The notes beneath the pieces were generated by a model. That model saw only the letters and a program-made list of their open reading frames with translations. It was not told the origin of the DNA and ran no database searches. From Gymnodinialimonas phycosphaerae (GTDB lineage Bacteria > Pseudomonadota > Alphaproteobacteria > Rhodobacterales > Rhodobacteraceae): a stretch of DNA of 64,000 nt. Both the position numbers and the translations under genes were made by a program. Below, piece by piece: positions 26,886-34,597 of the stretch. Numbering within the stretch: position 1 is the first letter of the stretch; each line of letters opens with the position of its first letter. The stretch spans positions 3,004,001 to 3,068,000 of the forward strand of contig NZ_JAIMBW010000001.1 in the NCBI RefSeq assembly GCF_019195455.1, written 5' to 3'.

Positions 26886-27985
26886 CCCGATTTATTACTC
26901 TCTTCCTGCTGGTCGCAACGCTTGCAACCAGCGCGTTTGCGACGCCGATCCGGATTAAGGATCTTGTGGAATTCGACGGTGTCCGTGGCAACGATCTTGT
27001 CGGCTACGGCTTGATTGTCGGTCTGAACGGAACTGGCGACGGGCTGCGAAATGCGCCTTTTACAGAAGAAATTATGGTAAACGTGCTGGAGCGTTTGGGT
27101 GTCAACGTCACTGGCGAGCAGTTTCGCCCCCAGAATGTCGCGGCAGTGATCGTCACGGCCACCTTGCCGCCGTTCTCGCGGCAAGGTGGCCAGATCGACA
27201 TTACCGTCTCGGCCATTGGCGACGCGGATAGCCTGCTTGGCGGCACGCTTGTGATGACACCGCTGACCGCCGCAGATGGCGAGATCTACGCCGTTGCCCA
27301 AGGCGCGGTCATCGCGGGCGGCGCCTCTGCAGGCGGCGACGGGGCCGAGGTCGTCCAAGGCGTTCCAACGGCAGGGGTCATTCCGGCGGGTGCGCGGGTA
27401 GAGCGAGAGGTCGATTTCGACTTTACTGGCATGTCCCAGATCAGGCTCGCCCTGCGGTCCCCCGACTTCACAACTGCCGCGAGGATCGAAGTAGCGATCA
27501 ATACCGAATTTGGACGAGGAGTGGCCGCGATGCTGGATGCCGGCACTGTCCTGCTGGACATCAACGCCACCCGCGCGCCCTCGCCAGCCCATGCCATCAC
27601 GCGGGTCGAGAACATCCGGGTCGAGCCCGAGGCGCGCGCCAGGGTCGTCGTGGATCAACGCTCGGGAACGATTGTCATGGGAGAGGACGTACGGATCAGT
27701 CGTGTGGCCGTGGCACAAGGGAACCTGACCCTGAGGATTCAGGAAGAACCGATCGTTGTTCAACCCAATCCTTTTGCCGAAGGGGAGACCGTAGTTCTCC
27801 CCCGCACGGATGCCGAACTTATCGAAGAAGCCGGCACCGGTTTGGCCGAGATCCCGGGCGGCACATCACTGTCCGAAGTTGTCGGCGCCTTGAATGCCTT
27901 GGGCGTCTCGCCGCGGGACATGATCGATATCCTGTCCAGCATCGAGGCTGCGGGTGCCCTCCACGCAGAGTTCATCGTGCGGTAG
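26882..27985 (+). CDS. flgI: Flagellar P-ring protein FlgI
   Basis: 367 residues with a cleavable signal peptide (residues 1-20, ending SAFA) and the FlgI family start IRIKDLVEFDGVRGNDLVGYG. Other family segments include LNGTGDG and the C-terminal GGTSLSEVVGALNALGVSPRDMI. It assembles the P ring in the peptidoglycan layer around the rod. Last gene of the unit; a terminator follows about 30 bases downstream. Confidence 0.96.
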   Translation: MTRFITLFLLVATLATSAFATPIRIKDLVEFDGVRGNDLVGYGLIVGLNGTGDGLRNAPFTEEIMVNVLERLGVNVTGEQFRPQNVAAVIVTATLPPFSRQGGQIDITVSAIGDADSLLGGTLVMTPLTAADGEIYAVAQGAVIAGGASAGGDGAEVVQGVPTAGVIPAGARVEREVDFDFTGMSQIRLALRSPDFTTAARIEVAINTEFGRGVAAMLDAGTVLLDINATRAPSPAHAITRVENIRVEPEARARVVVDQRSGTIVMGEDVRISRVAVAQGNLTLRIQEEPIVVQPNPFAEGETVVLPRTDAELIEEAGTGLAEIPGGTSLSEVVGALNALGVSPRDMIDILSSIEAAGALHAEFIVR

Positions 27986-28015
27986 ATCGCGGTCAGCCAA
28001 CCTGAAAGAATGAAA

Positions 28016-28041
28016 CCCCGACCTTTCGGCCGGGGCTTTTT
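28016..28041 (+). terminator. Rho-independent terminator after flgI
   Basis: A stem CCCCGaCC / GGcCGGGG with a TTTC loop is followed by CTTTTT. It ends the rightward flgE-flgI transcript. The leftward fliF unit ends about 28 bases beyond, with no T run in that direction. Confidence 0.85.
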
Positions 28042-28069
28042 CATGCGGCAACTATTGGACAGCGTGGCG

Positions 28070-28561
28070 CTAGCGAAGGCGCCTCACGATCGAGCGGGCC
28101 ATCGGGCCCGGAAGCGATTTCAAGGCTTCGACCCGTTCTTCCCGGGGCAGCGCTTTCACAAGGCGGGCGATGATCGCCGGGTGTTCCTGGCCCAACGTCG
28201 AAAAGTCGGAAATGCTTGCCAATCGCGCGTCGAGGTGCGCATTTTCCGGCCCCCATTGCCGCTGACCCCGTGCGCCTTCACGGGGAGGCACACCCTCTTT
28301 TTCGGGCGCTGAAGCTGCTTGCGCCGGTTTCGGGGGCGTTGCTCTGCCCTGTTGGCGCAAGCGTTCCAACAACCTGTTGCGCTGCCAGGCGGCGCGCTCT
28401 GCGTCGACCTCGACCGGGGCGTTGCTGAACTCTGCAGGCGCTTCATTCTGTCCATCGCGCAGGCGGGCTATGGCGTCAGGGCCCAGCATGGCGGACAGGA
28501 TGCTCAGCTTCTCGGCACGCGACATTGGACCTTGAGCGGCCGTTTTGGATGGCGTTGGCAT
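28070..28561 (-). CDS. Small flagellar-operon protein with FliG-like N and middle segments
   Basis: 163 residues, last gene of the fliF-fliH-fliN-fliP unit, preceded by AAGGAGAG. I do not recognise a named family. The N-terminus (SRAEKLSILSAMLGPDAIARL) resembles the first helix of FliG, and the C-terminus (QEHPAIIARLVKALPREERV followed by EALKSLPGP) resembles the EHPQ motif region of the FliG middle domain. The protein then stops; the torque-generating FliG C-terminal domain is absent. The linker is Pro/Gln/Arg rich. It could be a truncated rotor or adaptor protein. The similarity was judged by eye. Confidence 0.6.
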   Translation of the reverse strand: MPTPSKTAAQGPMSRAEKLSILSAMLGPDAIARLRDGQNEAPAEFSNAPVEVDAERAAWQRNRLLERLRQQGRATPPKPAQAASAPEKEGVPPREGARGQRQWGPENAHLDARLASISDFSTLGQEHPAIIARLVKALPREERVEALKSLPGPMARSIVRRLR

Positions 28562-28586
28562 GGATCTCTCCTTCGGGTTGGGGAGG

Positions 28587-29315
28587 TCAGAAGTAGCTTC
28601 GGACCAATGCCCCGGTGATGAGCGCCCACCCATCGGCAACCACGAAGAATGCCAACTTGAAGGGGAGCGATACAATTGCGGGCGGCACCATCATCATGCC
28701 CATCGACATGAGAATTGCCGCAACGACCAGGTCAATGACGAGGAATGGGAGAAAGACCAGAAAACCGATTTGGAAGGCCCGTTCGACCTCACTCAACATG
28801 AACGAAGGAATCAGGACGGAGGCTTCGGGGTTAACGGCGTCTGCACCGGGGCGGAGCTCGGCCAGGCTGGCCAACGTCGACATGTCGACGCGATTGAGCA
28901 TGAAGGCGCGGAAGGGTTCGTAGATCAGGGGCATTGCTGTCTCGGGCGTCAAATCGCCCGCGATCAGCGGCGCGATGCCGGCGGCGTAGGCTTGTTCAAA
29001 CACCGGGGCCATGACGAAATAGGTCAGGAATAGTGCGAGGCTGACGATCAGCATATTTGGGGGGGACTGCTGAAGGCCAATCGCCTGCCGCAAGATCGAC
29101 AAGACTGTCACCACGAAGGGAAAACAGGTGACCATGACGGCAAGACCGGGGGCCAGGCTCAACACCGTGATGAGGGCAATCAACTGGAACGACCGTGCCG
29201 TCAGGCTGCTGCTGTCGCCCAGATCGAGTGTGATCTCTTGCGCCGATGCCACCCCTGGCAGCACGATTCCGAGGGCGACCAACGCCAGGAAAAGGACTGG
29301 CTCAAGCCGCAGCAT
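28587..29315 (-). CDS. fliP: Flagellar type III export gate protein FliP
   Basis: 242 residues with a signal peptide (ending GVASAQ), as usual for FliP, and four membrane helices. Conserved segments are SLAPGLAVMVTCFPFVVTVL, RQAIGLQQSPPNMLIVSLAL and VDLVVAAILMSMGMMMVPP. FliP with FliQ and FliR forms the core of the export gate. Its ATG lies 14 bases inside the fliN gene. Confidence 0.96.
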   Translation of the reverse strand: MLRLEPVLFLALVALGIVLPGVASAQEITLDLGDSSSLTARSFQLIALITVLSLAPGLAVMVTCFPFVVTVLSILRQAIGLQQSPPNMLIVSLALFLTYFVMAPVFEQAYAAGIAPLIAGDLTPETAMPLIYEPFRAFMLNRVDMSTLASLAELRPGADAVNPEASVLIPSFMLSEVERAFQIGFLVFLPFLVIDLVVAAILMSMGMMMVPPAIVSLPFKLAFFVVADGWALITGALVRSYF

Positions 29316-29586
29316 CGCCGTGATCCACAAGGTCGACGATGCGCACAGCCAATTGCCCCGCGCGGTCGCCATCGAGTTCCACCAATTCACCTTCGGCGAT
29401 CATCTTGTCGCCGACCCAGAGGCTCACCTTGTCGTCGATGCGGCTGTCGAGGGGTAGAATGGTTTCCGGATCCATCGACAGCATGTCGGATAGGCGAGGG
29501 CGCGCTTTCCCCACGCAGACCCTGATTTCGATCGGGACGGAATGCAGGGCTGCGGCGCGGGCATTAGGTGATTTGGGCTCTGACAT
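29302..29586 (-). CDS. fliN: Flagellar motor switch protein FliN
   Basis: 94 residues, a short FliN with the SpoA fold: SVPIEIRVCVGKARPRLSDM, then LPLDSRIDDKVSLWVGDKMI and EGELVELDGDRAGQLAVRI. FliN forms the bottom of the C ring. No fliM was found in the window. The start codon shares one base with the fliH stop. Confidence 0.92.
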   Translation of the reverse strand: MSEPKSPNARAAALHSVPIEIRVCVGKARPRLSDMLSMDPETILPLDSRIDDKVSLWVGDKMIAEGELVELDGDRAGQLAVRIVDLVDHGDAAA

Positions 29587-30221
29587 CAGGCGGCTCCTTG
29601 AGAGGTGACTTGGGCATCGGCGTGGGGTGGATGGGCACTGAAGGCGGCGATCGCCTCCGCGATCCGGGTCGCGGCGCCTGCCATGTCGAGATCCCGTTGC
29701 TCTGTGCCGACGCGGATGGAGACCTGCCCCTCCGCGAAGGCGGGCTCGGGTCTTACTGTGAGATCCGAAAGATTTTTGTCTTCTGCCAGCCGCTCCAACG
29801 AGGCGCATGCCGTCGGCGCGGCCCGAATCTCGATCCGAGGCTCGGTCTGCCCCTCCGCCAACGCGCCAAGTTCGGCCAAGACTGTTGGGGCCAGCGCCGC
29901 TGCGGCCATTTCCGGCAAGAGAGTCGCCGCGACATCGGTAAAAAACGGGCCGAGGGCCGCGATAACATCGCGACGCGCAGTCTCGTACGTCAGCGTCGCT
30001 TCCGAAAGGTTCTTCGCCAGATCGGCCCCAATGGTGGTTCGTTCATCAGCTTCGGCGGCGGCGCAATCGGCCCATCCGCACTTGTAACCGGCATCATAGG
30101 ATTCCAATGCGTCTACCTCATCGGCGGGTTGGGGCGTTGACAATGGCTCTGCCGCCATGGAACCCACGTTTGGATCTGGTTGTCCCGATGCGAAGTCTTT
30201 CAGGATAAGGCTTCGGGTCAT
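29586..30221 (-). CDS. fliH: FliH-like flagellar assembly protein
   Basis: 211 residues between fliF and fliN, the fliH position. An N-terminal segment (SYDAGYKCGWADCAAAEADE) is followed by a helical, Ala-rich central part with coiled-coil character and a C-terminal domain, as in FliH, the regulator of the FliI ATPase. Sequence similarity by eye is modest, so the call leans on position and architecture. It overlaps fliF by 4 bases and fliN by 1 base. Confidence 0.7.
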   Translation of the reverse strand: MTRSLILKDFASGQPDPNVGSMAAEPLSTPQPADEVDALESYDAGYKCGWADCAAAEADERTTIGADLAKNLSEATLTYETARRDVIAALGPFFTDVAATLLPEMAAAALAPTVLAELGALAEGQTEPRIEIRAAPTACASLERLAEDKNLSDLTVRPEPAFAEGQVSIRVGTEQRDLDMAGAATRIAEAIAAFSAHPPHADAQVTSQGAA

Positions 30222-31969
30222 CCTGCGGTCTCCTCATCTTCGTTCATCCAACTGCGCAAGATCTGAACGGTTTCTTCCTCACGTTCCTGAATCAACAGGC
30301 GAAGGCGATCCACGGGATCCATGTCCTCTAGGTTCTGTTCAACCTCTTCGGTCAGGGCGCCTGACATCATCATCGGCAGTGCATCGTCAAAGGCGACGCC
30401 CATCTGCGACAATTGCGATAGCGGTGGCAGTGGCTCGGCCGACGACGCGGCGCCGGGCAGTTCCGGCAGATCTGTGGCAGTGGCCATGGGCAAGGCCGCC
30501 GGATCGAACGCCGCCTCCACTTGGGGCGCCGGGAGGCTGCCGGCCGGATCGAGCGGGGGCAGCGTGTTCAAGCCATTGGGCGTGGCCCGCGAGATCAGCG
30601 GGCGGAGCAAGCCGAACGCGATTGCCAGCGCCACGAGAGCAAGCACCAAGGTTTGAATAATCTGACCGAGATCGAGGTTCAGGCGATCGGCGAAACTCGC
30701 CTCGGTCAGATCCGTGATGGCCGCCGCGTCGAAGGCCATCGATTGAATCGTGACCAAATCACCCCGCGCTTCGTCGTAGCCCATGGCAGAACGGACAAGC
30801 TCTGTCAGCGCCTCCACTTCGGCGGCGGGGCGCGGTATCGTTTCCACGGTTCCGTTGTTGTTGACCTCTTCGACCCCGTTGAGCAGGACCGCGACGGTGA
30901 TGCGGCGAATGTCGCCCGGCTCCCGCTCGATCTCTCGCTGCAATTCGGACATGTCGAAGGTGACCCGCTCGCGCGATTCGGTCGTTTGCGCGGACGAACC
31001 TTCACCAGCGGCCCCATCCCCGTCCGGCAGGTTCGACGCCACCGTGACACCGGCAGCGGCGCCGTCCGTCGTCGCGTTGTCCAATTCCTCCGTGTCGGTG
31101 GCGATGATCACCCGGCTTTCCGGATCGATCACACGCTCCAGAATCGTCTCACGGGCCGTTTCCAATTCAACCGAGACCTGGACGACAGCGTTACCTGGCC
31201 CCACACGGGCCGCCAGCAACCGCTCGATATTCTGCTGCAATTGCACGGCACGGCCTGCCGCATCGGCGGCCGGGGTCATCTGCCCCTGTCCGCCGAGGAC
31301 CTGTCCCGAATCGGCATCGATCACCGTGACGTTCTCCGGCCGCAGACCGGGGACTGACGAAGCAACCAGATACCGAAGCGCCTGGGCATGACCCGGCGCG
31401 AGCCCGCCGGATGAGGGGCGAATCGCGACCGAAGCGGTTACCTCATTGGTCGGCTGGAATGGGTCGGACGAGGGGTTGGCGATATGGACCCGCGCGGCCC
31501 TGATCGCCGGAGAGGCAAGAATTGTCCGAGACAGCTCCCCTTCCTTGGCGCGCCAGTAGGCCGCGTCAAACATTTGCGATGTCGTCCCGAAGCCCGACAG
31601 CGAATCAAGCAACTCATAGCCTTGGGGTCCGTTTGCGGGCAGACCTTCGCCCGCCAACGCCATCCGAAGTTCATCGCGCTGTGTCGCGTCAACAAAGATC
31701 TGATCGCCGTCAATTCTATGGGCAACGCCCCGTGCGGCCAAGGCATCCAAGACTTCACCGGCAGCGGCGGGATCCAGACCACTGTACAGAATCTGGTAAG
31801 AAGGCTGAGACGCAATCCGCGTCAGAATAACCAGCACGACGGCAAGCGCGGCGATACCACCAATCAACAGCCCCCGACGGCGCCCATCCAATCCGTTCCA
31901 CATTTCCAGCAGCGCGTTCAACACGTTCCCTTTCACGCCGAGCCGTTCTGGCCCGTTGCCCTCAGACAT
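30218..31969 (-). CDS. fliF: Flagellar MS-ring protein FliF
   Basis: 583 residues from ATG 31969. A first membrane helix (about residues 35-55) is followed by the periplasmic ring-building domain (YQILYSGLDPAAAGEVLDAL, EGELSRTILASPAIRAARVH, PAAEVEALTELVRSAMGYDE), a second helix near residue 440, and an acidic C-terminal tail that normally binds FliG. It forms the MS ring in the inner membrane. A GTG three codons earlier is possible. It is divergent from fliL with a CtrA-like box between them. Confidence 0.95.
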   Translation of the reverse strand: MSEGNGPERLGVKGNVLNALLEMWNGLDGRRRGLLIGGIAALAVVLVILTRIASQPSYQILYSGLDPAAAGEVLDALAARGVAHRIDGDQIFVDATQRDELRMALAGEGLPANGPQGYELLDSLSGFGTTSQMFDAAYWRAKEGELSRTILASPAIRAARVHIANPSSDPFQPTNEVTASVAIRPSSGGLAPGHAQALRYLVASSVPGLRPENVTVIDADSGQVLGGQGQMTPAADAAGRAVQLQQNIERLLAARVGPGNAVVQVSVELETARETILERVIDPESRVIIATDTEELDNATTDGAAAGVTVASNLPDGDGAAGEGSSAQTTESRERVTFDMSELQREIEREPGDIRRITVAVLLNGVEEVNNNGTVETIPRPAAEVEALTELVRSAMGYDEARGDLVTIQSMAFDAAAITDLTEASFADRLNLDLGQIIQTLVLALVALAIAFGLLRPLISRATPNGLNTLPPLDPAGSLPAPQVEAAFDPAALPMATATDLPELPGAASSAEPLPPLSQLSQMGVAFDDALPMMMSGALTEEVEQNLEDMDPVDRLRLLIQEREEETVQILRSWMNEDEETAG

Positions 31970-31982
31970 AGCCGCCACACGA

Positions 31983-31997
31983 TTAACAATCGGTTAG
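31983..31997. promoter_or_regulatory. CtrA-like box between fliF and fliL
   Basis: TTAA, seven bases, TTAG: 7 of 8 to TTAA-N7-TTAA. It lies in the 75-base divergent region, so one protein could serve both units (fliF-fliP and fliL-motA). Confidence 0.6.
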
Positions 31998-32044
31998 TGC
32001 ATTGGGGTTAAAACGAATGAGAACGAAACAAGATCGTGTGTCCC

Positions 32045-32563
32045 ATGGCAGAAGACGAAGAAATAGAAGAGCTCAAGACGAAGAAGGGCTTACTTGTACC
32101 GCTCTTGCTGGGGGTGATTCTGGCTGCAGCGGGCGGTGGGGGCGGCTTTTGGGCCGTCACACAGGGGCCTTTGGCATCGGCGACGGGCGGTGATGAACAC
32201 GCTGGAGACGATGAGGGAAGCCATGGGGAAGACGAAGATCATGGACCCGATCTGGGTCCGACGGATGTCGCATTCCTTGAACTGGAAACGATGGTGATTT
32301 CGCTTGGCGCGGAAGAGTCAAACAGGAACCTGATCTTTTCTGCGGCCCTCGAAGTCCGGCCCGAGCATTTGGAAGAAGTGACCGAACTGATCCCTCGGGT
32401 CCTGGACGTCTTGAACTCTTACCTGCGCGTGATCGCGATTTCGGAATTGAGCGAGCCCACGAGCCTCGCGCGTTTGCGATCGCAAATGTTGCGCCGCATC
32501 CAGGTGGTGACCGGTACCGGCCGTGTTCGCGACCTTCTCGTCACACAATTTCTGGTGAACTGA
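32045..32563 (+). CDS. fliL: Flagellar basal body protein FliL (first copy)
   Basis: 172 residues. One membrane helix (about 15-37) is followed by an acidic and histidine-containing linker (residues 50-69, with His at 52, 60 and 66) and a C-terminal FliL domain (VAFLELETMVISLGAEESNR, EELTELIPRVLDVLNSYLR-like). FliL sits around the stator in the periplasm and stabilises it. It heads a unit leading to motA. A second FliL-like gene lies at 41.2-41.8 kb. Confidence 0.88.
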   Translation: MAEDEEIEELKTKKGLLVPLLLGVILAAAGGGGGFWAVTQGPLASATGGDEHAGDDEGSHGEDEDHGPDLGPTDVAFLELETMVISLGAEESNRNLIFSAALEVRPEHLEEVTELIPRVLDVLNSYLRVIAISELSEPTSLARLRSQMLRRIQVVTGTGRVRDLLVTQFLVN

Positions 32564-33067
32564 ATGACTATTCTAATGAGTTTCGGCGCCGATATCCTCG
32601 TCATCCTCGCAAGCCTTGGCGCGATGGCCTATTGCATGGTTCTCTCGCGCCGCCTGTCACGGCTGACCAGTTTCGACAAGGGCCTTGGTGGCGCGATCGC
32701 GGTGATGTCCAGCCAGGTCGATGAGATGAAAGCGGCCCTGAAAGAAGCCAAGTCGGGATCCGATGGCGCGGGCAACCAGCTTAATGATCTGGTTCATCAA
32801 GCCCGAGAGATTTCGTCCGAACTGGAGATGATGATCGCAGCCTGCCACGACTTCGCAGAAGAGGCGATCTCGGTTCAGGCGCCCGTCACAGTAACCCCCG
32901 AGGACCCACCCGCAGAGACGACCGAGCTGGAAATCAAACCGGAAGATTCGCAGGACGACAGCGTCACACCGATATTCGGATCTCGTCGCGCCGCCGCCGA
33001 AAAGGACCAGGGTACAGCCCCGGCACCAGAGCCGCTGTTTGGGCGTCGCAAATCGGCGCTGGGCTGA
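32564..33067 (+). CDS. DUF6468-like flagellar accessory protein
   Basis: 167 residues, starting right after the fliL stop. A membrane helix (about 5-28, DILVILASLGAMAYCMVLSR) is followed by a coiled-coil region (KGLGGAIAVMSSQVDEMKAA to ISSELEMMIAACHDFAEEAI) and a low-complexity acidic tail. It resembles a short DUF6468-type protein found beside fliL in alphaproteobacteria. Function unknown; position and shape suggest a stator or basal-body accessory factor. Confidence 0.6.
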   Translation: MTILMSFGADILVILASLGAMAYCMVLSRRLSRLTSFDKGLGGAIAVMSSQVDEMKAALKEAKSGSDGAGNQLNDLVHQAREISSELEMMIAACHDFAEEAISVQAPVTVTPEDPPAETTELEIKPEDSQDDSVTPIFGSRRAAAEKDQGTAPAPEPLFGRRKSALG

Positions 33068-33070
33068 GCC

Positions 33071-33688
33071 ATGTCAAAAGCCCGAAAAATACGTCGGCTC
33101 AAGCGTAGCGGACTGCTTGTTTCCTTGGGGCTTCTTTTCGCCGCTTCCATCGTCTTGCGCCTTGGAACACTGGATCTCAGCCTTGTGTCGACCGCAGAGG
33201 CGTCAGATCCAGAGCCGCACGCATCGGCCGTAGGCCCAACAGCCCCGATCCGCGCCGCCTTGGACGAAGTGACCGCCTTGCGGGACCGTTTGGCTGAGCG
33301 TGAAGCCGCCGTTGAAGACCGGGAGCGTGCCATTGAAGCAGCGCAACTGTTGATTGAAGAGCGTTTGGCCGTCTTGGAGGCTGCGGAATTGCGCCTGCAG
33401 GCGCTCATTCAGACGTCAGATTCCGCCGCCGAAGCCGACCTCGCGCGGTTGACGGAAGTGTACCAAACCATGGAAGCGGACCAAACCGCCGCCCTGTTCG
33501 CGCAGATGGATCCCAATTTCGCCGCCGGTTTCCTGACCCGCATGACCCCCGCCGCAAGTGGTGCGATCATGGCAGAACTGGACCCGGCGATCGCCTACGC
33601 AATCTCGGTCGTGATCGCGACCCGCAACGCCGGGGCGCCGACGCTGCACGAACCTGATGCGGCACCCGATCCAGACACCGAATCTTAA
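33071..33688 (+). CDS. motE: MotE-like protein (MgtE N-domain, flagellar)
   Basis: 205 residues. One membrane helix near residues 16-38, then a helical coiled coil (ALDEVTALRDRLAEREAAVE), and a C-terminal MgtE-N-like domain (YQTMEADQTAALFAQMDPNF, FLTRMTPAASGAIMAEL). This layout matches MotE, a periplasmic chaperone-like protein of rhizobial MotC motility genes. It sits between the DUF6468 gene and motA, fitting a stator accessory role. Confidence 0.75.
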   Translation: MSKARKIRRLKRSGLLVSLGLLFAASIVLRLGTLDLSLVSTAEASDPEPHASAVGPTAPIRAALDEVTALRDRLAEREAAVEDRERAIEAAQLLIEERLAVLEAAELRLQALIQTSDSAAEADLARLTEVYQTMEADQTAALFAQMDPNFAAGFLTRMTPAASGAIMAELDPAIAYAISVVIATRNAGAPTLHEPDAAPDPDTES

Positions 33689-33730
33689 ATCTTTGCTGCC
33701 AAGCCTCAACACAGCGCAGGAGAACCCGCC

Positions 33731-34597
33731 ATGCTTGGAATTGTTGGAATCGTCGTCGTCTTCGTCATGGTCTTTGGCGGCTATAAACTGGCCGGAGGCA
33801 AGTTCGGGATCATCCTGAAGTCACTCCCGTTCGAGTCGATGATGATCATTGGCGCTGCCGTGGGCGCCTTCCTGATTTCTAACGACAAAGGGGCCATCAA
33901 GGCGACGCTCAGCGCCCTTGTGAAAGTGTTCAAAGGCCCGACATGGAAAAATTCGGACTACCAGGACTTGCTTTGTTTGCTGTTCGAACTGATCCGATTG
34001 CAGCGCCAGAACGCCGTCGCGGTCGAAGAGCACATCGAAAACCCGGAAGGCTCCGAGATTTTCGGGAGATACCCAAAGATCCTGAAAGATCATGAAGCGA
34101 TAGAGCTGATCTGCGACACGATGCGGTCCGCGGCGATGAACTACAACGATCCCCACCAGGTGGAAGAGGTTTTGGACAAACGTCTGGACCAGAATGTCCA
34201 TCATCAGATGCACGGCAGTCACGCGATGCAAACGGTCGCCGATGGTTTGCCCGCCCTTGGGATCGTTGCGGCTGTTCTGGGAGTTATCAAGACGATGGCC
34301 TCCATCGACCAACCGCCAGAAGTTCTGGGCGGACTGATCGGCGGCGCACTTGTCGGCACCTTCCTCGGCGTGTTTCTGGCATACGGCTTCGTGGGTCCAT
34401 TTGCGGCAAAAATGAAGACCATGATCGAAGAGGACCATCAGTTCTATTTAATGATCCGGGAAGTGCTGATTGCAAACCTCCACAGTCACGCAACCAACAT
34501 CTGTATCGAGGTCGGTCGCCAAAACGCGCCGCACCACATGCGTCCGGATTTCAATGAACTGGAAGAGGCATTGCGCGGCCTGAAGCAAGCCGCATGA
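33731..34597 (+). CDS. motA: Flagellar stator protein MotA
   Basis: 288 residues with four membrane helices: the first two at the N-terminus and the last two flanking residues 190-235 (ADGLPALGIVAAVLGVIKTM, GALVGTFLGVFLAYGFVGPF). The Pro-containing ADGLPALGIVAAVLG stretch holds the conserved proline of the proton channel. It works with MotB. The stop overlaps the next gene by 4 bases. Confidence 0.95.
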   Translation: MLGIVGIVVVFVMVFGGYKLAGGKFGIILKSLPFESMMIIGAAVGAFLISNDKGAIKATLSALVKVFKGPTWKNSDYQDLLCLLFELIRLQRQNAVAVEEHIENPEGSEIFGRYPKILKDHEAIELICDTMRSAAMNYNDPHQVEEVLDKRLDQNVHHQMHGSHAMQTVADGLPALGIVAAVLGVIKTMASIDQPPEVLGGLIGGALVGTFLGVFLAYGFVGPFAAKMKTMIEEDHQFYLMIREVLIANLHSHATNICIEVGRQNAPHHMRPDFNELEEALRGLKQAA

